64,000 bases of DNA from Clostridiales bacterium (GTDB lineage Bacteria; Bacillota; Clostridia; Peptostreptococcales; Acidaminobacteraceae), in the NCBI GenBank assembly GCA_016342415.1, contig JAEIOD010000011.1, positions 62,001 to 126,000 of the forward strand, read 5' to 3'. The notes under the pieces are model-generated. The model searched no databases and had not been told where the DNA came from. It saw only the letters and a list, made by a program, of their open reading frames with translations. Made by a program: the position numbers and the translations under genes. How positions within the stretch are numbered: position 1 is the stretch's first letter; each line of letters starts with the position of its first letter. Shown in pieces: positions 8,840 to 16,129 of this stretch.

Positions 8840-9688
8840 ATGCTAAAGAAATACATGCTTGTTGTTCTTGTCTTAGTAATGGCATTATCAGTAAATATGA
8901 TATCATTTGCTAACGATGAAGAAACAACAGAAGAGGATTATGTACACATTATAAGTCCAGAAGTCGGTGAGTCAGGTAAAACAATATTAAATGACGCATT
9001 GTTTATTTCTATATATGTTCAGTCGGACGATACTCTTTTATTGTCTATGATAAAGAAAGAGACATCTATATTTACTTTCGAAGAAAAAGTAGAAGAACCT
9101 GAATTTTTTGAAATGATTCCTCTGGTAGCAGCTGAGGCAATTGAAGAAGCTGTTGAAGAAAAAGTATCGTTAGCAGAAGTAACTATTGTTGAATTAACAA
9201 AAGAAGAAATTTTCTCGGCTTATCAAATAGCAGAAGCTGATTTAACTATTCTTCAAGCTGATTATGAAGCAGCTAAAAGTGAGATTGCTAAAATTCCATC
9301 TTTATTGGATGAATCAGCATCGCTTTATGACCCACTATATAAATTATCTGAAGATGAAATTGAAGACTTAACATATTTTGAAGAAATTTCTATTTTCTAC
9401 AACGAAGCACTTAGTGAGTATATAAAATGGGAAAAAAAATATAATAAATTATTTGAAACAGTTGTCTTTGACCAGCAAGAAATGATTGTAGATCCATCAT
9501 TTCCATATTTTGAGCATACAGTTCAAGATGTTACACCTGGTACATATGATTTGATAATCAGTAATACTGAGGGTGAAGTTATAGAGACATTGACATTTGA
9601 AATTGTAACAGAAGATATTATCGCTGATTCCATAAAAGAAGAAGTTAATATCTTTGATAAAATAATTGATTCCAACGTATTTGAATAA
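8840..9688 (+). CDS. Secreted protein of unknown function inside the wal operon
   Basis: The start at 8840 is chosen because GGAAGGA precedes it and it gives a clean signal peptide (basic MLKK, hydrophobic core to about residue 22, SFA before the mature part). The 282-residue product is strongly acidic, with Glu-rich helical stretches (about 75-115) and a coiled region (about 125-215). A C-terminal beta-rich segment (TPGTYDLIISNTEGEVIETLTF) resembles an extracellular Ig-like fold. I do not recognise the family. Its position between walK and yycH, and the WalR box in front, suggest a role in wall sensing or feedback on WalK. That role is inferred only. Confidence 0.8.
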   Translation: MLKKYMLVVLVLVMALSVNMISFANDEETTEEDYVHIISPEVGESGKTILNDALFISIYVQSDDTLLLSMIKKETSIFTFEEKVEEPEFFEMIPLVAAEAIEEAVEEKVSLAEVTIVELTKEEIFSAYQIAEADLTILQADYEAAKSEIAKIPSLLDESASLYDPLYKLSEDEIEDLTYFEEISIFYNEALSEYIKWEKKYNKLFETVVFDQQEMIVDPSFPYFEHTVQDVTPGTYDLIISNTEGEVIETLTFEIVTEDIIADSIKEEVNIFDKIIDSNVFE

Positions 9689-9698
9689 CGGAGGCCAA

Positions 9699-11156
9699 AT
9701 GAAAGAGTTTATTAGAAGTTTGATGTTAGTCTGTTTGACGATATCTGCTTTAATAATGACTGGCGCTGTTTTTATAACTGAATCATCAGAGGTTGTTGAA
9801 ACACCTATTGAGTATGACAAAAAAGATTTAATAAAGCTTATAAGACCCCAAAATTATGTTTTTAGTTTTGGGGATTTGTTTATTAAGATTTATGATGATA
9901 CGTATGAAAACATCCCTTTAAGAGATGAATATGAAGCTATTTTTAAAGGTTTTATTGATGCGCCTTTGGAAAAGAAATTAGGTACGAGTGATAAAGACTC
10001 CTGGAATGAGCAAATCAAAAGAAAGTCTATGAGAGTGGATTATCCTTTTGATATTCCATTAAAAGATCTATTGGAGTTGTATTACTACAATGTGGAAACC
10101 GATTCAGAGGAAATCCATATTTCATCTGTTCTTTTTTTGCTTAACAGAAAAGATATCATCTATATTTATGATAAACAAGCTGATAAATATTACAGTCTAT
10201 CAGGATCAGAGCCAACACAGTGGATTGATTCTTTGTATGCAGATGTTGCTGCAAAGAAAGATGAAAAAAAAATGGAAAAAGATACTTACAAGCCATTGGA
10301 AGTAAGGTATGCTTTATTACAAACCGGCTTAAGAGAGTATAACCTACAAGAAGAGAATTTGCTATTAACGCCTATGGCCAGTGAAATTGACTTTCCGAAA
10401 TATAATATTGTTAAAGAAATAGGTGAAGGAGAACCTTCAAGTGAAAAACTTGAACGGTATGCAAGTTCAATTTTCGATGGAGATTTAAGTTTTGTAAAAA
10501 AATCGGTTTATTCTGATAATGAAACTATTTTTATCTATGGATATGGGGAAAAAGTATTTAAAGTCAGTGGAGATGGTAGTCTAGAATATACTGTAAAAGT
10601 TAATGAGAATGCTCCAAAAGAGGCAATTGAGTTTGAAGCAGGGCTTAAAAAAAGTCTGACTCAGATCAACAAGATGGGTGATCCAAGTAGTACACTATAT
10701 ATGTCTGGATATAAACAAGTAGAAACCACTAATGCAGTTGAAACAGTGTACTACTTCAACTATACAAAAAATGGTATTCCCCTTTATTATAGCGATATGA
10801 GAGATGGACATCTTATAGAAGTGAGATTTGTTAACACAGAACTTGTAAAAGCAAAAAAGAATATAAGAATTGCAACCAGTGAGAATCTTCAAGATCCACA
10901 TTTTAAAAAGAATTTTCCTTTGATATTGATTAGGAATAGAATTGCATTTGAAATAGGTTATCAAAATGATAGACCATTAACAACAGTAGCTGCAAAAGAT
11001 ATTTATCAAATGTGCTTACAGGAGATGTCATCATTAGAAACGAAGTATATGATTGTTGGTGATGAACTGATACCAACATGGCATATTGTAATTGCGGATA
11101 CAAAATATATTATTAATCTAATCAATGGTGAGTTGATCAAAGACAGTTCGAATTAG
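9699..11156 (+). CDS. yycH: YycH-type regulator of WalK
   Basis: A 485-residue membrane-anchored extracytoplasmic protein with one N-terminal membrane segment (about 5-25). It is recognised as YycH by its place before YycI and WalJ, by its length, and by YycH-type stretches such as LIRPQNYVFSFG near the N-terminus and the repeated ...YYFNYTKNGIPLYY... region. In Bacillus, YycH and YycI bind WalK in the membrane and tune its activity. Start at 9699 follows GGAGG at 9690-9694; the upstream in-frame start lies within the previous gene and lacks a ribosome site. Confidence 0.82.
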   Translation: MKEFIRSLMLVCLTISALIMTGAVFITESSEVVETPIEYDKKDLIKLIRPQNYVFSFGDLFIKIYDDTYENIPLRDEYEAIFKGFIDAPLEKKLGTSDKDSWNEQIKRKSMRVDYPFDIPLKDLLELYYYNVETDSEEIHISSVLFLLNRKDIIYIYDKQADKYYSLSGSEPTQWIDSLYADVAAKKDEKKMEKDTYKPLEVRYALLQTGLREYNLQEENLLLTPMASEIDFPKYNIVKEIGEGEPSSEKLERYASSIFDGDLSFVKKSVYSDNETIFIYGYGEKVFKVSGDGSLEYTVKVNENAPKEAIEFEAGLKKSLTQINKMGDPSSTLYMSGYKQVETTNAVETVYYFNYTKNGIPLYYSDMRDGHLIEVRFVNTELVKAKKNIRIATSENLQDPHFKKNFPLILIRNRIAFEIGYQNDRPLTTVAAKDIYQMCLQEMSSLETKYMIVGDELIPTWHIVIADTKYIINLINGELIKDSSN

Positions 11157-11164
11157 GAGCTATT

Positions 11165-12001
11165 ATGGATTGGAAAAGAATAAAATCAATTTTAATTATG
11201 GCATTGATTGTTATAAATGGTTTATTAGGATGGACTCTGTATCAAGAAAACAGAGATCCTAAGACTGATACGATAGATAGAGCTCAGATAATCAGTTTGT
11301 TAGAAGATAAATTGGTGACGATTGATCCTGATTTGATAGAGACAAATACAGATATTGACAATATCACTCTGGCAATACAAACTTATGACGAGGACTTTGT
11401 CAAAAGTGTTTTTGATAATCACAACGATTATGAGGACAAAGACATTTATTCTACATTAATGAATACAACTCAAAATAATGAAATGATTTATGAAACGGAC
11501 TATAAAGTTTTAGTTCCGACATATTTATCAGATGAAGTAATTTTGCAACAAGCATATGAGTTAATTGAAGAATTGAACATTGGTATAGATGATGTTTATG
11601 TTAAAGATATTGGTCATACAGGGAAAAAAACAATTATAGAATTTGGCCAAAAACACAATGGGTTTGTGATTAGAGATGCCTATATGATTATAAAGTACAA
11701 TAATGAAAATTTATTGAGTTTTAAAAGAGCATGGTATGACGTTGTAGATACCAATAAAACTCAAAATATTTTTTTGTCTCAGGAGTATGCGTTGTATGAA
11801 TTCATTGGGAAACTTTATAATCGATTTCCTAATAGAGAACGCGCACTAGAAATAGAATCATTCCAATTGGTTTATCAATTAAGAATTGAAACAGGTACCC
11901 TTGATTATAATGAACTTGCTGAAAAAGGCGATCCAAGTATTTATTGGGAGATCGTAACGTCGGATGAAGAATCTTATTTAATTGAGGCCAACAGAGACTA
12001 G
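11165..12001 (+). CDS. yycI: YycI-type regulator of WalK
   Basis: A 278-residue protein with a short basic N-terminus and one membrane segment (about 8-25, ILIMALIVINGLLGWTLY), followed by an extracytoplasmic domain. The NPxxWxLY-like exit of the membrane segment and the C-terminal WEIVTSDEESYLIEA resemble YycI proteins. It is 8 bases from yycH and 11 from walJ, so all are co-transcribed. Sequence similarity among YycI proteins is low, so the name rests partly on position. Confidence 0.8.
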   Translation: MDWKRIKSILIMALIVINGLLGWTLYQENRDPKTDTIDRAQIISLLEDKLVTIDPDLIETNTDIDNITLAIQTYDEDFVKSVFDNHNDYEDKDIYSTLMNTTQNNEMIYETDYKVLVPTYLSDEVILQQAYELIEELNIGIDDVYVKDIGHTGKKTIIEFGQKHNGFVIRDAYMIIKYNNENLLSFKRAWYDVVDTNKTQNIFLSQEYALYEFIGKLYNRFPNRERALEIESFQLVYQLRIETGTLDYNELAEKGDPSIYWEIVTSDEESYLIEANRD

Positions 12002-12012
12002 AAAGAGGCATT

Positions 12013-12816
12013 ATGGCAATATATTTTTGTTCGTTAGCAAGTGGTAGTAGTGGCAATTGTCAATATATCGCTTCAGAGACGACTGGTATTTTATTAGACG
12101 CTGGACTTAGTGGTAAATACATCAATAACAGTTTGGAATCAATTGATGCAAAAGTAGATCAACTTAAAGCATTGTTTATTACACATGAGCATAGCGATCA
12201 TGTAAAAAGTGCTGGTATTTTAATGAGAAAGTATGGGTTAACACTTTATTTGACTCAACCGACTTTTGAACGTGTTGAGAGTAAGCTTGGAAAGTATGAT
12301 AAGGATAAAATTATAATCATTGAAAAAGATAAGGATATTCAAGTAGGTGATATAACAGTACACCCTTTTGCAATATCCCATGATGCTATTGATTGTGTGG
12401 CTTACTCATTTACGAAAGAAGAATTAAAAATAAGTATCGTGACAGATTTGGGATATGTCCCTTTGGATCTTCTGTCTAAATTAATAGACAGTAACTTGTT
12501 GATGTTAGAATCCAATCATGACGTAGAAATGTTAAATGCTGGACGATATCCATATGTTTTAAAGAAAAGAATTCTATCTCAAAAGGGTCATATTTCTAAT
12601 GAAACTGCCGGTGAAACCATTGTAAGAGTTCATTCTTATAGTTCCTCTTTAGGTCATGTTGTATTGGGACATTTAAGTCAAGATAACAACACACCTGAAT
12701 TGGCTTTTGAAACAGTTAAAAGTATATTGGAAGAGAGTGGTTTAGAAATTGGTGAAGATATCAGCTTGGATTTGGCTTACAGAGATCGTGTTGGAAAACT
12801 ATATAAATTAGACTAG
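12013..12816 (+). CDS. walJ: WalJ/YycJ metallo-beta-lactamase-fold hydrolase
   Basis: A 267-residue cytoplasmic metallo-beta-lactamase fold protein. It opens with the family hallmark CSLASGSSGNC and carries the metal ligands THEHSDH (about 57-63), an AISHDA segment and VLGHLSQDNN near the C-terminus. WalJ is thought to act in DNA repair or in linking wall and replication control. It closes the wal operon; a new consensus promoter begins at its stop codon. Confidence 0.93.
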   Translation: MAIYFCSLASGSSGNCQYIASETTGILLDAGLSGKYINNSLESIDAKVDQLKALFITHEHSDHVKSAGILMRKYGLTLYLTQPTFERVESKLGKYDKDKIIIIEKDKDIQVGDITVHPFAISHDAIDCVAYSFTKEELKISIVTDLGYVPLDLLSKLIDSNLLMLESNHDVEMLNAGRYPYVLKKRILSQKGHISNETAGETIVRVHSYSSSLGHVVLGHLSQDNNTPELAFETVKSILEESGLEIGEDISLDLAYRDRVGKLYKLD

Positions 12817-12845
12817 TTGACAGCAAACCTGAAATATGGTTTAAT
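12817..12845 (+). promoter_or_regulatory. Promoter of the tyrA leader
   Basis: A perfect -35 TTGACA (12817-12822) and a -10 TTTAAT (12840-12845) are separated by 17 bases. Transcription would start near 12852, about 20 bases before the leader peptide. This separates tyrA from the wal operon. Confidence 0.75.
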
Positions 12846-12872
12846 GTATAAAAATACAACAAGGTGAATATT

Positions 12873-12938
12873 ATGAAAACAACTATGATTAAAAATGTAA
12901 ATACATATTATTATTACTGGGGCTCATGCGCTAGTTAA
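12873..12938 (+). CDS. Tyrosine-rich leader peptide (21 residues)
   Basis: ATG at 12873, preceded by AAGGTG with good spacing, opens a 22-codon frame whose residues 12-16 are YYYYW (Tyr codons at 12906-12917). It ends at TAA 12936-12938. A run of four Tyr codons just before a terminator and a prephenate dehydrogenase gene is the classic plan of ribosome-mediated attenuation. When tyrosyl-tRNA is scarce the ribosome should stall here and let tyrA be read. The product itself is likely to have no function after synthesis. Too short for ordinary gene callers. Confidence 0.8.
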   Translation: MKTTMIKNVNTYYYYWGSCAS

Positions 12939-12998
12939 TTTCATGTACACATTTTCTATAAGGTTGATTCCTCAAAAGGACCTATAGGTCCTTTTTTT
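12892..12998 (+). promoter_or_regulatory. tyrA attenuator: terminator and competing antiterminator
   Basis: The terminator pairs 12974-12982 with 12987-12995 (AAAAGGACC and GGTCCTTTT) and ends in a T run to 12998. A competing stem pairs CTATAAGG (12956-12963, one bulged A) with CCTATAG (12981-12987), which uses the terminator's own bases. A third stem pairs 12892-12898 and 12902-12906 (codons just before the Tyr run) with 12949-12955 and 12943-12947. A ribosome stalled at the Tyr codons would break that third stem. The mutually exclusive folds support an attenuator; which fold wins is inferred. Confidence 0.75.
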
Positions 12999-13022
12999 AA
13001 TAGTTTTTTTTGGGAGGTTATG

Positions 13023-13859
13023 ATGAAAAAAGTGTTGATAGTTGGTTTAGGACTCATTGGAGGTTCTATCTTAAAAGGTTTACAAACTCAATTTGATACC
13101 ATTTACGGTTTGGATAGAGATGAGCAAATTATGAAGACTTGTTATGATGCTGGTCTTATTAAAAATAAAAGTTTTTCACTAGACTATCTTAAAGAATCGG
13201 ATATTGTTTTTGTCTGTCTTTATCCTGAAGCGGCAATAGAGTTTATCAGAGAAGAACAAGTTCATTTTAAATCAGGTGCAATAGTAACTGATGTCGTTGG
13301 CTTAAAGGTTGCTATCATGGATGAAATCCGAAACTTCATTCGTGAGGACGTTTATTTTATTGGTGGTCATCCTATGGCGGGGCGTGAAGGCCGAGGCTTT
13401 GCAGTTTCAAGCGAGGAAATTTTTAGAAATGCCAATTATTTATTAGTTGTAGAAGAAAACACACCCTATGGCTGTGTAAATACATTAGAAAAGATTATAA
13501 TCAAATTAGGGTGTAAACGCATAGAAGTAATGGATGCCAAGTCACATGATGATATTATTGCCTACACCAGCCATATGCCTCATATATTGTCTACTGTTTT
13601 TATGAGTTGTGACCGATTTGATAATACCAAATATTGTGTGGCAGGTAGTTTTAAAGACATGACCCGGGTGAGTGATATTAATGCACAGTTATGGTCAGAG
13701 TTGATATTGGATAATAAAGATCCCGTCTTAAATGAGATCAAACGCTTTAAAGAAGCTTTAGATAATATTGAACAGTTTATAGAATCTGAAGATGTCCATA
13801 AAGTAGTTGAGTTTCTAGAGGGTGCGAGAATAAAAAAAGTTAATTTGGGAATATTATAA
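13023..13859 (+). CDS. tyrA: Prephenate dehydrogenase
   Basis: TyrA converts prephenate to 4-hydroxyphenylpyruvate with NAD(P)+, the step that commits to tyrosine. The 278 residues start with the nucleotide-binding GLGLIGGS, followed by the family motif GGHPMAGREGRG (about 118-129) and the helical dimer domain containing SHMPHILST. No C-terminal ACT domain is present, so control is likely by the upstream attenuator, not by ACT-domain feedback. The second ATG (13023) is chosen over 13020 because GGGAGG ends only 2 bases before 13020. Other aromatic genes are not next to it. Confidence 0.92.
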   Translation: MKKVLIVGLGLIGGSILKGLQTQFDTIYGLDRDEQIMKTCYDAGLIKNKSFSLDYLKESDIVFVCLYPEAAIEFIREEQVHFKSGAIVTDVVGLKVAIMDEIRNFIREDVYFIGGHPMAGREGRGFAVSSEEIFRNANYLLVVEENTPYGCVNTLEKIIIKLGCKRIEVMDAKSHDDIIAYTSHMPHILSTVFMSCDRFDNTKYCVAGSFKDMTRVSDINAQLWSELILDNKDPVLNEIKRFKEALDNIEQFIESEDVHKVVEFLEGARIKKVNLGIL

Positions 13860-13916
13860 GAACTTATGCAGTATTATTTATATGGGATTATTATGATATA
13901 CTAATAGAGGGGGCCT

Positions 13917-14648
13917 ATGATTAGAAAAGCGACAGAGTCTGATGAGGAAGCTATATGGGCTTTTGTTAAAAGAGATATTGCAAGAAATTATTTTGTTGCT
14001 CTCAGTTTGATGAAAGGTAGAGAAGCGTATAAAGATATTTACATTGAAGATCAGAAAGGGATTTTATTTTATAGAACCTCTGGGAATCTTCAATTCATAA
14101 ACTACGGACAAGCTTCTCTGGATCTATTTAATGAACTTATTTGTCAGTTGGAGTTTAATAAGCTGATTGGACCTCAATCGATGTGTCGTGGTCTGAATTT
14201 AAACGTTGATTATGAAGGTGCAATAATTTCTGTACTGGAAAGAAACAGATATCATTCAAATACAGACTCATCTAAAATAGAGCGACTTGATATTGCAGAT
14301 CTGGAAGCTGTTGAAGAACTTTACAGTCAACTCTTTACGGGTTATCCTAAAGTGTCATATATGAAAGATAAATTATTATCTCATAGGGGTATTGGTTATT
14401 TGATAAAAGCAGATAATTTGATGTCGGTTGCTCAAAGTGATTTTGGATGTTTGGTTGTTGGCGTAGCAACTGATTTAAATCATCAGCATCAAGGTTATGC
14501 AACCTTATGTTTACAGGCTTTGATAGAAGAGATGTTTAAAACACACGACATGGTCTATTTGCAATATGATAATCCCAATGCTGGTAGATTATATGAATCG
14601 TTAGGTTTTAGACCTATCGATCAGGTGATTCATTATAAAAAGAGGTGA
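13917..14648 (+). CDS. GNAT-family N-acetyltransferase
   Basis: A 243-residue acetyltransferase. The C-terminal half holds the acetyl-CoA site (VGVATDLNHQHQGYATLCLQAL, about 180-201, with the Q-x-x-G-Y-A loop) and ends with the GNAT-type LYESLGFRPID. The N-terminal half is divergent and may bind substrate. Substrate is unknown. A GAGGGGG ribosome site precedes the ATG. The stop is 3 bases before the selenoprotein start, so the two are probably co-transcribed. Confidence 0.85.
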   Translation: MIRKATESDEEAIWAFVKRDIARNYFVALSLMKGREAYKDIYIEDQKGILFYRTSGNLQFINYGQASLDLFNELICQLEFNKLIGPQSMCRGLNLNVDYEGAIISVLERNRYHSNTDSSKIERLDIADLEAVEELYSQLFTGYPKVSYMKDKLLSHRGIGYLIKADNLMSVAQSDFGCLVVGVATDLNHQHQGYATLCLQALIEEMFKTHDMVYLQYDNPNAGRLYESLGFRPIDQVIHYKKR

Positions 14649-14651
14649 GTT

Positions 14652-14990
14652 ATGAAAGAAATTATTATGTACTCGAGCCCAACTTGACCACATTGTCACA
14701 CTGCTAAGGAGTTCCTTAACAAAAATGGGTTTAAGTATATTATTAAAGATGTCTCAGTTGATAAAGCTGCACAAAGTGAAATGATGCAGTATAAAATGCA
14801 AGGTGTTCCATCGTTTTATATAGACGGAGATGTCATTGTCGGATTTGATCAGAAAAGATTGTTGGAACATATCGATTTTAAACTGTTTACATGTAAAAAA
14901 TGCGAAACAAAAATGAGAGTACCAAAAGATAAAGGTACAATTGTATTAACTTGCAAAGGCTGTCAAACCAAATATAAAATAAAGACGTAG
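14652..14990 (+). CDS. Selenocysteine-containing glutaredoxin-like protein fused to a zinc ribbon
   Basis: The frame from ATG 14652 reads MKEIIMYSSPT, then TGA at 14685-14687, then PHCHTAKEFL and on without a stop to TAG at 14988. With TGA read as selenocysteine (residue 12) the active site is U-P-H-C, the exact place of the CPxC motif in glutaredoxin/thioredoxin folds. The cis-Pro segment GVPSFYIDG (about 55-63) is intact. A hairpin suited to be a SECIS follows the TGA. Residues about 80-112 add a second module with CKKC and CKGC, probably a zinc ribbon. AGAGGTGAG precedes the start. A gene finder that stops at TGA would call only the C-terminal 69 residues from 14781. Likely a cytoplasmic thiol or selenol redox protein. 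Confidence 0.88.
14705..14718 (+). promoter_or_regulatory. Candidate bacterial SECIS hairpin
   Basis: TAAGG (14705-14709) pairs perfectly with CCTTA (14714-14718) around a loop AGTT. The loop G is 24 bases after the TGA, inside the 16-37 range reported for bacterial SECIS elements, which need a guanosine among the first loop bases. The stem is short, so the fold should be checked. Confidence 0.6.
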
Positions 14991-14998
14991 AGGTATTT

Positions 14999-15421
14999 AT
15001 GAAAGTTACAGCACGAGGAAGGTGTGCACTTAAAGCGATGGTCGAGTTGGCATTACACGCTGACAAACGATTATCGGTTAAGGAAATTGCTAAAAATCAA
15101 GATTTGTCAGTACGTTATTTAGAGCAAATTTTTTCGAATTTAAAAAAATCAAAATTAATCAGTGGCACCAAAGGACCATCTGGAGGTTATACACTAGAAA
15201 AGGCTGCTGACAATATATCGGTTGGTGAAATCTTATTTACAGTAGAAGGACGAAGTCCTTTTAAGTTAGAGGATAATAAAGATGTTTTAGAAACATGTCT
15301 TGATGAAATGATTTGGGAAAAACTTGATGATCATATAGAAAATTTTCTTTTAAAGATGACGCTTTCTGATATTGTTAAAAAGTTTGAATTAAAATCACAT
15401 GATTATATGTATTATATTTAA
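14999..15421 (+). CDS. Rrf2-family transcription regulator
   Basis: A 140-residue Rrf2-type winged-helix repressor. The N-terminus MKVTARGRCALKAMVELAL and the recognition region LSVRYLEQIFSNLKKSKLISGTKGPSGGYTL are typical. The CX5CX5C-type cysteine cluster that holds Fe-S in IscR and NsrR is absent (one Cys at 9, one in LETCLDEM), so it may resemble CymR in sensing by protein contact. It starts 8 bases after the selenoprotein gene, suggesting shared control of redox functions. Confidence 0.88.
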   Translation: MKVTARGRCALKAMVELALHADKRLSVKEIAKNQDLSVRYLEQIFSNLKKSKLISGTKGPSGGYTLEKAADNISVGEILFTVEGRSPFKLEDNKDVLETCLDEMIWEKLDDHIENFLLKMTLSDIVKKFELKSHDYMYYI

Positions 15422-15446
15422 AAAAGACGAGATTTACTCGTCTTTT
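15422..15446. terminator. Bidirectional terminator between Rrf2 gene and racemase
   Basis: A perfect 10-bp stem (AAAAGACGAG with CTCGTCTTTT), loop ATTTA, lies between two convergent genes and overlaps the racemase stop. A and T runs at both ends let it work on both strands. Confidence 0.85.
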
Positions 15447-16129
15447 ATCATATATTCAGCTAATACATCCATCGGATCTATAAATGGACAGTTGACATGA
15501 TCTTGGTTAAGTATCACACCAATCTCTGTACATCCCGCAATAATAACTTCAGCTCCACGTTCAATCAATTCATTACCTGCTGCAATTAAAAGATTTAAAC
15601 TTCTTTGAGTCACACCTACATTTTTTATACCCTTTTCACCATATATAGCAGCCATGACTTTTTTATCTTGGCTATCATGTGTTGGATAAATAATCTCAAT
15701 ATCCTTAAGTTGATGATTAAAAAGTTGGGTTTTTACAGTGCCTGTTGTCGCCAAGATCCCAACCTTTTTACATTCTGAGTATTCACTTTGTAGTTTGTGA
15801 TATACAGATTCAATGGCGCTTATTATTGTTATTTCAGTATGCTTTCTGAGTTCATCTATGTAATAATGAGCTGTAATACAAGGTATGCCAGCCACAACAA
15901 CATTTAGTTTTTCAAGATTATTCGCTGTTTCAATAAGTGCAGGAAGAGGAGATTCAGTGCCGTTTAGTATAGCAGAAGTTCGATCCGGAATCTTGGTATT
16001 ACTGTCAATAATCACACGGTAATGGTCTTGATCGCAAGATACCTCAGTTTGTCGGATGATACGTTTGTAAAAACTGACAGTTGCCTCTGGTCCCATGCCA
16101 CCGATTATACCTAATATTTTATCATTCAT
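15434..16129 (-). CDS. Aspartate/glutamate racemase family protein
   Basis: A 231-residue amino-acid racemase. It opens with IIGGMGPEATVSFY and carries both catalytic cysteines in IPCITAHYY (about 82) and AGCTEIG (about 197). The first motif is usually PCNTAH; here Ile replaces Asn, which may shift substrate choice. Last gene of a leftward operon: its ATG directly abuts the stop of the MurE-like gene with no gap. With two ligases in the same operon it most likely supplies a D-amino acid, D-Asp or D-Glu, for ligation. Substrate is inferred. Confidence 0.87.
   Translation of the reverse strand: MNDKILGIIGGMGPEATVSFYKRIIRQTEVSCDQDHYRVIIDSNTKIPDRTSAILNGTESPLPALIETANNLEKLNVVVAGIPCITAHYYIDELRKHTEITIISAIESVYHKLQSEYSECKKVGILATTGTVKTQLFNHQLKDIEIIYPTHDSQDKKVMAAIYGEKGIKNVGVTQRSLNLLIAAGNELIERGAEVIIAGCTEIGVILNQDHVNCPFIDPMDVLAEYMIKDE

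Noticed and set aside
14652..14687. Nonsense-broken glutaredoxin pseudogene
   Set aside because: The TGA falls exactly at the redox Cys position, the downstream frame and motifs are intact, and a hairpin suited to SECIS follows. A random nonsense mutation is less likely.
14781..14990. Separate 69-residue ORF beginning at an internal ATG
   Set aside because: It is the C-terminal part of the selenoprotein; it lacks a ribosome site and begins within the redox fold.
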